Assembly: GCF_018024495.1 (NCBI RefSeq)
Contig: NZ_CP071696.1
Span: 2,170,001-2,234,000 of the forward strand
Direction: 5' to 3'
Length of the DNA: 64,000 nucleotides
Origin: Agromyces archimandritae
Lineage (GTDB): Bacteria > Actinomycetota > Actinomycetes > Actinomycetales > Microbacteriaceae
The position numbers were made by a program, and so were the translations under genes. The notes under the pieces are model-generated. The model ran no database searches, had not been told where the DNA came from, and saw nothing but the letters and a program-made list of their open reading frames with translations. Shown here one piece after another: positions 42,025 through 49,330 of the stretch (its first letter is position 1; each line of letters starts with the position of its first letter).

Positions 42025-43221
42025 GTGGATGCCGTGACGAACCTCTCCGAACTGACCACCCTGCGGGTCGGCGGCCCCGCCGCCCGCCTCGAGACCGCAA
42101 CCGACCCGGCCGAGCTCGCCCGCCTCGCCGGCCGTGCCTGGGCCGACGGCGAACCGTTGCTCGTCGTCGGCGGCGGCTCGAATCTGCTCGTCGGCGACGA
42201 CGGGTTCGACGGCACCGTGCTGCGGATCGCGACCCGCGGCATCGAGCGGGCGACCGGAGCCGCCGAGGGCCGGGTGCGGGTGCGGGTGCAGGCGGGGGAG
42301 TCGTGGGACGGGCTCGTCGCCTGGGCGGTGGAGCAGGGGCTCTCGGGCATCGAGGCGCTCTCGGGCATCCCGGGCCTGGCGGGCGGGGCGCCCGTGCAGA
42401 ACATCGGCGCCTACGGGCAGGAGCTGTCGGAATCGCTCGTCGCGATCGATTTCCTCGCCGAGGGGGCCGACGCCCCCGTGCGGATGAGCGCCGCCGAGCT
42501 CGAACTCGGCTACCGCACCTCCGTGCTGAAGCAGGGCCTGGCCGGCATCGTCGTCTCGATCGAACTCGAGCTGCACGACACGGCCGCCGAACGCGAGGTG
42601 CTCGGTGACGCCCTCGGGCAGCCCATCGCCTACGCCCAGCTCGCCAACGCCCTCGGCGTGCAACTCGGCGACCGCGTGCCGCTCGCGCGCGTGCGCGAAT
42701 CGGTGCTGGGGCTGCGTCGTTCGAAGGGCATGGTGCTGGACGCGGCCGACCCCGACACGGCCAGCGCCGGCTCGTTCTTCACGAACCCGATCGTCACCGA
42801 GCGCTTCGCCCGCACCCTGCCGGCCGATGCGCCCCGCTGGGTGCTCGCCGAGGAGACCCCGGACGAGATCGTGCCGCTCGATGCCGCCGATGCCGCCGAC
42901 GCATCCCCGCTCGACGAGTTCCTCGCCTTCCAACGCGACGCCGAGGAGTCGGCCGCGCCGCCCGCTGGTGAGGAGCCGGCCGAGACGCTCGTGAAACTGT
43001 CGGCGGCCTGGCTCATCGAGCAGTCGGGCATCCACCGCGGCTTCGCCCTGCCGGCCTCGCGCGCGGGCGTCTCTTCGAAGCACACCCTCTCGATCACGAA
43101 CCGCGGCGGGGCGACGGCCGCCGAGATCGCCGAGCTCGCCCGCTTCGTGCAGAACCGTGTGCATGCCGAGTTCGGTGTCGTGCTGCACCCCGAGCCGGTG
43201 CTCGTGGGCGTGTCGCTCTAG
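42025..43221 (+). CDS. murB: UDP-N-acetylmuramate dehydrogenase
   Basis: 398 residues. MurB reduces UDP-GlcNAc-enolpyruvate to UDP-MurNAc with FAD and NADPH. Landmarks: TTLRVGGPAARLET, LLVVGGGSNLLVGDDGFDGTVLRI (FAD), LSGIPGLAGGAPVQNIGAYGQEL, YRTSVLK, the active-site Ser in SAGSFFTNPIV, and the C-terminal HAEFGVVLHPEP with the Glu. An insert of acidic and Ala-rich residues (DAADAADASPLDEF near 290-330) lengthens the protein, as in other actinobacteria. The stop TAG overlaps the stop of the sigma gene on the other strand in a shared CTAG. Confidence 0.94.
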   Translation: MDAVTNLSELTTLRVGGPAARLETATDPAELARLAGRAWADGEPLLVVGGGSNLLVGDDGFDGTVLRIATRGIERATGAAEGRVRVRVQAGESWDGLVAWAVEQGLSGIEALSGIPGLAGGAPVQNIGAYGQELSESLVAIDFLAEGADAPVRMSAAELELGYRTSVLKQGLAGIVVSIELELHDTAAEREVLGDALGQPIAYAQLANALGVQLGDRVPLARVRESVLGLRRSKGMVLDAADPDTASAGSFFTNPIVTERFARTLPADAPRWVLAEETPDEIVPLDAADAADASPLDEFLAFQRDAEESAAPPAGEEPAETLVKLSAAWLIEQSGIHRGFALPASRAGVSSKHTLSITNRGGATAAEIAELARFVQNRVHAEFGVVLHPEPVLVGVSL

Positions 43222-44522
43222 GCTCCGAGAGCCGCGAGGCGGCCTTCGAGGTAGCGGCGTTCGACGGCGGTCGGGGCGAGCCCGATCGCGCGGCGATAGC
43301 AGCGCCGTGCGGCAGTGGCGTCGCCGGCGCGGCGGTGGAAGTCGGCCTGCGCGGCCGGCAGCAGGTGGTAGGCGCCCAGGCCGCCGCCGGCTTCGAGGGC
43401 GGCGAGTTCTGCAAGGCCGCGCTCCGGGCCGTCGGCCATGCCGACGGCGATCGCCCGGTTCAGGGCGATGAACGGCGAATCGGAGCGGGCCGCGAGGCCG
43501 TCGTAGCAGGCGAGGATGCGGTGCCAGTCGGTGTCGGAGGCGGTCGCGGCGGATGCGTGGGCGCCCTGGATCTCGGCCTGCAGCCGGTATGCGCCGACCG
43601 GCCCGGAGCCGAGCCGGGTGAGGATCGCGAGGCCTTCGGTCAGGTCGGTGCGGTCCCAGCGGCTGCGGTCCTGGAGTTCGAGGGGGATGAGCCCGCCGTC
43701 GGGGGCCGCCCGCGCGGCCGTCCGCGCCCGCTGCAGCAGCATGAGGGCGAGCAGGGCCTCGGCCTCGGTCTCGTGCGGCAGCAGCCCGGCGACGAGCCGG
43801 GTCAGCCGGATCGCCTCGGTCGACAGGTCGACCCGCATGAGCCGTTCGCCGCTCGATGCGAGGTACCCCTCGTTGTGCACGAGGTACAGCACGGCGAGGA
43901 CCGAGTCGAGGCGTTCGGGCAGGGCCTCGGGCGGCGGTACCCGGTACGGGATGCCGGCGGTGCGGATGCGGCGCTTGGCACGCACGAGGCGCTGCGCCAT
44001 CGTCGCTTCGGGCACGAGGAATGCGCGGGCGATCTCGCCGGTCGCGAGCCCGCCGACCGTGCGGAGGGTGAGGGCGACCCGGGCATCCATCGCGAGCGCC
44101 GGATGCGCGCAGGTGAAGATCAGTCGCAGCCGGTCGTCGACCCACTCGGCGTCGGCGTCGGCTGCGACGGCGTCGGCCGGGTCGGGCGGGCCGCCGGGTT
44201 CTTCGACGTCGCGCCACTCGCGCAGTTTCTCGACCTCGACGCTGCGGCGGCGCAGCCGGTCGAGGGCGAGGTGGCGGGCCGTCGTCGTGAGCCAGGCGCC
44301 GGGCCGGCTCGGGATGCCGTCGCGCGGCCAGGTCCGGGCGGCGCGTTCGAATGCGGCCGCGCTCGCTTCCTCGGCGACGTCCCAGTCGCCGGTGGTGCGG
44401 ATGAGCGTGGCGACGACGTGCGCCCACTCCTCGGTGAACGCCGCCCGCAGCGCGGCGTCGACCCCGGCGTCGGCCCCGGCATCCGGGGCCGACGCGTCCG
44501 GGGTCGACGCCTGCCGGCTCAG
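43218..44522 (-). CDS. ECF42-type RNA polymerase sigma factor (DUF6596)
   Basis: 434 residues with the usual sigma2 region (FTEEWAHVVATLIRTTGDWDVAEEASAAAFERAARTWPRDGIPSRPGAWLTTTARHLALDRLRRR) and sigma4 (TLRTVGGLATGEIARAFLVPEATMAQRLVRAKRRI). The long C-terminal TPR-like DUF6596 region carries the ECF42 hallmark YLVHNEGYLASSG. There is no ATG or GTG before the conserved N-terminus, so translation probably starts at CTG 44522, which overlaps the stop of the YCII gene (CTGA). ECF42 sigma factors usually pair with DGPF/YCII proteins, and the upstream gene is one, so they are a functional pair. Confidence 0.87.
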   Translation of the reverse strand: MSRQASTPDASAPDAGADAGVDAALRAAFTEEWAHVVATLIRTTGDWDVAEEASAAAFERAARTWPRDGIPSRPGAWLTTTARHLALDRLRRRSVEVEKLREWRDVEEPGGPPDPADAVAADADAEWVDDRLRLIFTCAHPALAMDARVALTLRTVGGLATGEIARAFLVPEATMAQRLVRAKRRIRTAGIPYRVPPPEALPERLDSVLAVLYLVHNEGYLASSGERLMRVDLSTEAIRLTRLVAGLLPHETEAEALLALMLLQRARTAARAAPDGGLIPLELQDRSRWDRTDLTEGLAILTRLGSGPVGAYRLQAEIQGAHASAATASDTDWHRILACYDGLAARSDSPFIALNRAIAVGMADGPERGLAELAALEAGGGLGAYHLLPAAQADFHRRAGDATAARRCYRRAIGLAPTAVERRYLEGRLAALGA

Positions 44523-45358
44523 CGCCAGACCTCCGCGCGCGGGGCGGATGCGCCCGGGCCCGTTGTCAGGCGCGGTTCGGTGCGCTGCGCGGACTCGGCG
44601 GCTTCGCGGCGCGTGCGCTCGGCGTGGTCGGCGTGCACGTCGAGCGGCCAGAGCGGCCGCAGCTCGATCGTGCCCGCGCGTGCCATGGGGTGCCGGGCCG
44701 CGATCGAGACGGCGTCGGCCAGGCCTGCGGTGTCGAGCAGGTCGAGTCCGGCGATCCATTCCTTGGCCTCGGTCAGCGGCCCGTCGCTGACGACGAGCTC
44801 GCCGCCCCGCAGCATCACGCGCGTCGTCGCGTCGGGCGCCTGGAGCCGGTTGCCGAACAGGCGCTCGCCGTTCGCGCCGGTTTCGGCCACCCAGGCTTCG
44901 GGGGATTCGTCGACGTCCTCCCCGTTCGGGTCGGCGACGACGAGCAGCAGGTACCGGCTGCGGCCGGGCTTCGGTTCGGCGTCGAAGCCGTCCGGCACGA
45001 GCCGGTCGCCGTCGGCGACCACCCCGCCTTCGCCGCGCCAGAACGGCCGGATCTCGACCTCCCCGAAGCGGGCGACGGGATGCCGGGAGGCGATCTCGAT
45101 GGCCTCGTCGAGGCTCGGCACGTCGATCACGTCGAAACCGCCGATCGCCTCCTTCGCCTCCGAGAACGGCCCGTCGGCGATGAGCAGTTCGCCGCCGCGC
45201 ACCCGCACGGTCGTCGCGTCGTGCTCGGGCCGCAACCGCTCCCCGTACTCGAGGACGCCGCGGGCGATGCCGTCGGCATCCCATTCGGCGATGTCGTCGA
45301 GGGCGGGGTCGTAGGGCTGCGGGTCGGCACCCTGCGTGTAGAACAGCGCGTATTCCAT
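44519..45358 (-). CDS. Double YCII/DGPF-domain protein, ECF42 partner
   Basis: 279 residues from ATG 45358. Two YCII (DGPF) domains in tandem: domain 1 carries LLIADGPFSEAKEAIGGF and domain 2 carries LVVSDGPLTEAKEWIAGL, so the second copy has DGP-Leu. Each ends with the IASRHP or IAARHP stretch typical of the family. Most partners have one domain; here two are fused. YCII proteins associate with ECF42 sigma factors and may sense or process a signal, but their ligand is unknown. The stop overlaps the sigma gene's start. P4-3 repeats lie upstream, 45433-45828. Confidence 0.87.
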   Translation of the reverse strand: MEYALFYTQGADPQPYDPALDDIAEWDADGIARGVLEYGERLRPEHDATTVRVRGGELLIADGPFSEAKEAIGGFDVIDVPSLDEAIEIASRHPVARFGEVEIRPFWRGEGGVVADGDRLVPDGFDAEPKPGRSRYLLLVVADPNGEDVDESPEAWVAETGANGERLFGNRLQAPDATTRVMLRGGELVVSDGPLTEAKEWIAGLDLLDTAGLADAVSIAARHPMARAGTIELRPLWPLDVHADHAERTRREAAESAQRTEPRLTTGPGASAPRAEVWR

Positions 45359-45432
45359 GTCGGAATCCTCTCTCTCGGTCACGCTACGCACTGACGACGA
45401 ACGGGGGAACCCGAAATCGACATCCGACCGCC

Positions 45433-45828
45433 GGTCGAGGAGCGACGAAGCAGCGTATCGAGGCCCACCCGCCGGTCGAGTAGCGAGCGTCAGCGAGCGT
45501 ATCGAGACCTTTCCGCAGGGTCTCGGTACGGCGCTGCGCGCCTACTCGACCGTCGGCCCGTCCGCCGGTCGAGTAGCGAGCGTCAGCGAGCGTATCGAGA
45601 CCTTCCCACCGGGTCTCGATACGGCGCTGCGCGCCTACTCGACCGACGACCCGTTCGCCGGTCGAGTAGCGAGCGTCAGCGAGCGTATCGAGACCATTCC
45701 ACCGGGTCTCGATACGGCGCTGCGCGCCTACCCGACCCGACCCGACCGCCGGTCGAGTAGCGAGCGTCAGCGAGCGTATCGAGACCTTTCCGCAGGGTCT
45801 CGATACGGCGCTGCGCGCCTACTCGACC
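45433..45828. repeat. Palindromic repeat cluster P4-3, about four and a half units
   Basis: P4 units in inverted orientation compared with clusters 1 and 2: the GCGAGCGTCAGCGAGC end faces left and GGCGCTGCGCGCC faces right. The first unit is incomplete and its right half is missing. Later units are near-identical (same CGTCAGCGAGCGTATCGAGACC). The right end supplies TVE-stop to the alpha/beta hydrolase gene. The remaining DNA (45359-45432) holds the promoter of the ECF42 operon and no gene. Confidence 0.9.
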
Positions 45829-46733
45829 GTCGGGCGGCAGGCGGCCGTTCCCCCGCCGCCGAGCCACGCCGCCGAGGCCGGCCACAGGGTCTCGCGGAAG
45901 CGGTCGTGGAACAGGCCGAGGTGGCCGATCTTCGTCACGCCGACCGCGGCCGGATCCACGCGGCGCTGCTCGGCCCGCGCCCGCGGGAGGTAGCCGAGCA
46001 GGCGAGCCGTCGCCGCGTCGGTGGCGAACGGGTCGTCGCCGGCGGCGACGGCGAGCACGTCGGGTTCGAGCTCGGCGACCCGGGCCATGATCTCCTCTCC
46101 GCCCTGGCCGATAGTGCGGGCGAAGTCTTTCCGCCCGCGGGCCCAGTCGAGGGCGACGCCGCGGGGCACGTCCTCCATCCACCCGAGCCGACGCCCCGGA
46201 AAATACCCGCACAGGGCCGAAACGGCTGGCATCACCAGGTGCCACCGCCACACCATCAGGGCACGCTCGCCGCGCGCGTAGTCGGGCCAGTGCGCGTGCT
46301 GCGCGCCGACCGTGAGCAGCCGCGTGATCGTTCCGGCCTGCGGGGCGAGGCAGAGCGCCAAACCGCCGAAGCTGTGCCCGACCGCGACGATCTCCCGGCC
46401 CGCGCCCTCCGCGAGAGCGAAGCCGATCAGGGCGTCGGCGTCGAGCGTGCCCCACTCGTGCCAGCGTGCCGTCAGGCGGCGGAGATCCACGGCGCCGCGG
46501 CCCGGCGCCGACCGGCCGACGCCCCGGTAGTCGGCCACGAGCGCCCGGAATCCCTGCTCGGCGAGGAAGCCCGCATACCGCCAGTAATACGACGCCTTCG
46601 CCCCGGTCGCCGCCGTGATCACGACGGTGCGCTTCCGGTCGTTCGCCGGCTCCGGCCGGAACACCCGGGCCGCGAGCGGGTAGCCGTCGGCGCAGACGAC
46701 CGTCACGTCCTCGTATGCGATGGGTGTGTTCAC
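45819..46733 (-). CDS. Alpha/beta-hydrolase-fold protein
   Basis: 304 residues from GTG 46733. The fold is visible in TVVITAATGAKASYYWRYAGFLAEQGFRALVADYRGVG (strands beta3-4) and the nucleophile elbow VAVGHSFGGLALCLAP, with Ser of GHSFG. The HGLFHDRFRE-like IGHLGLFHDRF holds the catalytic His near the C-terminus. It resembles hydrolases of the serine-aminopeptidase/Lip-like group; substrate unknown. The start overlaps the stop of the FtsX-like gene upstream as GTGA, so it is in one operon with the two large membrane proteins. The C-terminal TVE-stop comes from the P4 repeat. Confidence 0.87.
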   Translation of the reverse strand: MNTPIAYEDVTVVCADGYPLAARVFRPEPANDRKRTVVITAATGAKASYYWRYAGFLAEQGFRALVADYRGVGRSAPGRGAVDLRRLTARWHEWGTLDADALIGFALAEGAGREIVAVGHSFGGLALCLAPQAGTITRLLTVGAQHAHWPDYARGERALMVWRWHLVMPAVSALCGYFPGRRLGWMEDVPRGVALDWARGRKDFARTIGQGGEEIMARVAELEPDVLAVAAGDDPFATDAATARLLGYLPRARAEQRRVDPAAVGVTKIGHLGLFHDRFRETLWPASAAWLGGGGTAACRPTVE

Positions 46734-49330
46734 GATCCGGCCGCCTCCGTGACGTCTCCCGCCCGGCCGGGTTCTCGAGGATCCGCCCGGCGGCGTGCTT
46801 CCCGCCGCCCGGCCGCGCGGCCGCGGAGGGCGAGCGCCGCGCCGACCGCGGCCGCGAGCAGCGCGAGGGCGAGCGGCACCAGATAGTAGGGGTCGGCGGG
46901 GGCGTCGGCGAAGAACGCGGCACCGGCGGCGCGCACCTCGGCGACGGTGAGGGCGGTCGCGGCGGCGAGGGCGGCCAGCAGCAGCACGGTGCCGGCGACG
47001 ACGGCGGCGAGTGGATGCCGGAGGGCGCCGAGCACGCGGGTCGCGGTGCGACCCGGCATCCACTCGGGGCCGACGACGCTCGCCGCGGCCGACGCACCGC
47101 CGATGACGAGCGCACCTGCCGCGAGGGTCTCGGCGATCGTCGACGCCCATGCTGCGCGCGCGATCGCCAGCGCCGCCTGCGAGACCAGCAGGGCGGCGCC
47201 GAAGGTGATCGCCGCGGGGCCGGCGAACCACCAGAACACGTTCGCGGCCGGGTGGCCGAGGCTTCGCAGCACGAGCGCCTCGTCGCGGCGGCGGCGGAGC
47301 CCGGCGAACTCGAATGCCGCGAGCCCCACGAGCGCCGCAGCGGCCGCGAGCCACGCGGTGCCCTGCACGAGCGGGCCAGGGGCGGCATCGGTCGCGGCCA
47401 GTTCCGTCCACCTCTCCTGCACCGTGCCGAGGGTGCGGATGCCGTCGGCGTCGCGGTACCCGTCGAGCACGTACTCGCGTTCGATCTCACGCATCCCGGC
47501 CGCCGGGGTGACGACGAAGCCCGCGCGCTCGAGGCGGGTCGCGGTCTGCTCGATCGCCCGCACGGCTGCGGGGCGGCCGGCATCCGCACCCGCCACCCGC
47601 ACCCGCACCGCGTGGATCGGATCGCGCGGCAGCATCGACCCGAGCGCATCGAACGAGACGATGAGCCCCGGCTCGCCGTCGCCCGCCCCGACGCCCGTGA
47701 GGCTCGAACGCAACCGCACCGGATCGATCGGTTCGCCGTCGGCGTCCGCGACGAGCGTGCGGCCGCCCGCGAGGGCCCCGTCGATCGCGAGCGTCTCGGG
47801 GTCGACGCTGCCGGCGTCGACGGGGAGGCGCATTTCGCTTCCGGACGAGAGGCGGGAAGCCCGGGGATCGGTCGTGAGGTATCCGGCGATCGCCGCGTCA
47901 TCGGCGGCGTCGGCGGTCTCGGTGGGGTCGGACGAGTTCGCTATGGTCGCCGGCAACCTGAAGTACTGCGCAGGCGCACGATGCCCGGCGTCGTCGATCA
48001 CGGGCGGGGCCGCGGGCATCGGTCGCCCGTCGATGCCGGTCATCCACACCGGCACGTCGCGGTCCGCCGGGGGCTCCGCGGGGGCATCCGGCCAGGGTCG
48101 GACGACGGGATCGGTCGCCTTGAAGGTGCTGACGCGGTCGTCGAGCGGGATGTCCGTCCACTGCATCGGGCCGGTCGCCGGTGCATCGCCCATGTCCCAA
48201 ACGCGCATGTTGCCGCCGGCATCGACGGGTGCAGGGCCGAGCGGTTCGATGCCGATGCGCTGCCGCAGCGTGCCCGGGGCGGCGCTCTCGAGGGTGAGGA
48301 CGGGCAGCATACTGTCGAGCCAACCCGGCCAGGAAGCTGCACCGGCTTCTTCGGCCTCATCGAGATAGGCGATGAGGCCGTCACGCTGTTCGCCGCCCAT
48401 CGCGAGCACCCACGGTCTGAGATCACCGGCGTCCCGCGCGGCCTCGAAGTCGATGAGGCTCTGCAGCGGACCCGGCTCGCCGAGCAGCGCCGCCTCGGCG
48501 ACCGGGTCGATGACCGCCGCCCATGTCGCCCGCCCGGGGAGCATCGAAAGGGAGAACTGCAGGGTACCGGCGTCGCTGGTGGCGTTGGTGGTGTACGTCG
48601 CGGTCGCGCTGGAGTTCTCGATGCTCATGATGAGGTGGTCGTACGGCATCGTCCGGCACGGCTCGGCGGCAGCGCTCTGAATGTCGACGACCACGCCGTC
48701 CACCGTGCAGGTGCCCTCACCGGCTTCCTCCGGCGGCAGGACCCGCCCCGGAACCTCCGAGCGGTCGAGAGACAGCGTCGCCACCGCGCGGTCGACCATC
48801 CGTTCGCCCGTCCCGTCATCGGCGTAGGTTTCGATGACGGCGCGGAACGCCTGCGGGTTCGGCTCGGTATTGCCGACATCGGCGGCGGCCACGAACTGCG
48901 GCTGCACCCAGTTCGACACGGGCGCCAGCAGCGTGCCGATCGGCGCGGCCACCTCGACCCCCTTGACGCCGCGGATCTGCTCGAGCGCTTCGAGACTCAG
49001 ACGATGCCCGGTGACGAAGCCGGGCGGAATGAGGCCGCCGGGAAACGGGTCCGTCGCGTCCGCACCCCCGGTGGGCGCGTCCTCCGAAGCAGAGGCCTCC
49101 ACCTCCTCGGCGCCCGCCGTGACGATGAGGTCGTACGGCCCGCGTTCGGCGTCGGCGCCGTGCAGGGCCCAGCCGAAGCCCGCCGGCAGGAGGCCGACGA
49201 GGAGGCCGGCGAGCGCGAGCGCTCCGGTGACGGCGATGTGGCCGCGGTCGCGTGCGAAGCGACGGAACGCGCCCGGCGGGGCCGGCCGTGCCGGCTCGCC
49301 GGGTCGTCCGACCGTGCCCGCTCGGCTCAT
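46730..49330 (-). CDS. Large FtsX-like ABC permease, paralogue 1
   Basis: 866 residues from ATG 49330. A basic cytoplasmic start (FRRFARDRGHIAVTGALALAGLLVGLLPAGFGWALHG) contains one transmembrane helix, followed by an extracellular domain of ~550 residues. Then come three transmembrane segments in an FtsX arrangement (LAAAAALVGLAAFEFAG..RRRDEALVLRSLGHPAANVFWWFAGPAAITFG) and further helices to the end. The segment RRRRDEALVLRSLGHP is typical of FtsX-like permeases. No ABC ATPase is encoded nearby. It overlaps both neighbours (ATGA/GTGA) and shares clear homology with the next gene, so the pair came from duplication. Role (export of a lipid or protein, or envelope signalling) is not known. Confidence 0.82.
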   Translation of the reverse strand: MSRAGTVGRPGEPARPAPPGAFRRFARDRGHIAVTGALALAGLLVGLLPAGFGWALHGADAERGPYDLIVTAGAEEVEASASEDAPTGGADATDPFPGGLIPPGFVTGHRLSLEALEQIRGVKGVEVAAPIGTLLAPVSNWVQPQFVAAADVGNTEPNPQAFRAVIETYADDGTGERMVDRAVATLSLDRSEVPGRVLPPEEAGEGTCTVDGVVVDIQSAAAEPCRTMPYDHLIMSIENSSATATYTTNATSDAGTLQFSLSMLPGRATWAAVIDPVAEAALLGEPGPLQSLIDFEAARDAGDLRPWVLAMGGEQRDGLIAYLDEAEEAGAASWPGWLDSMLPVLTLESAAPGTLRQRIGIEPLGPAPVDAGGNMRVWDMGDAPATGPMQWTDIPLDDRVSTFKATDPVVRPWPDAPAEPPADRDVPVWMTGIDGRPMPAAPPVIDDAGHRAPAQYFRLPATIANSSDPTETADAADDAAIAGYLTTDPRASRLSSGSEMRLPVDAGSVDPETLAIDGALAGGRTLVADADGEPIDPVRLRSSLTGVGAGDGEPGLIVSFDALGSMLPRDPIHAVRVRVAGADAGRPAAVRAIEQTATRLERAGFVVTPAAGMREIEREYVLDGYRDADGIRTLGTVQERWTELAATDAAPGPLVQGTAWLAAAAALVGLAAFEFAGLRRRRDEALVLRSLGHPAANVFWWFAGPAAITFGAALLVSQAALAIARAAWASTIAETLAAGALVIGGASAAASVVGPEWMPGRTATRVLGALRHPLAAVVAGTVLLLAALAAATALTVAEVRAAGAAFFADAPADPYYLVPLALALLAAAVGAALALRGRAAGRREARRRADPREPGRAGDVTEAAGS

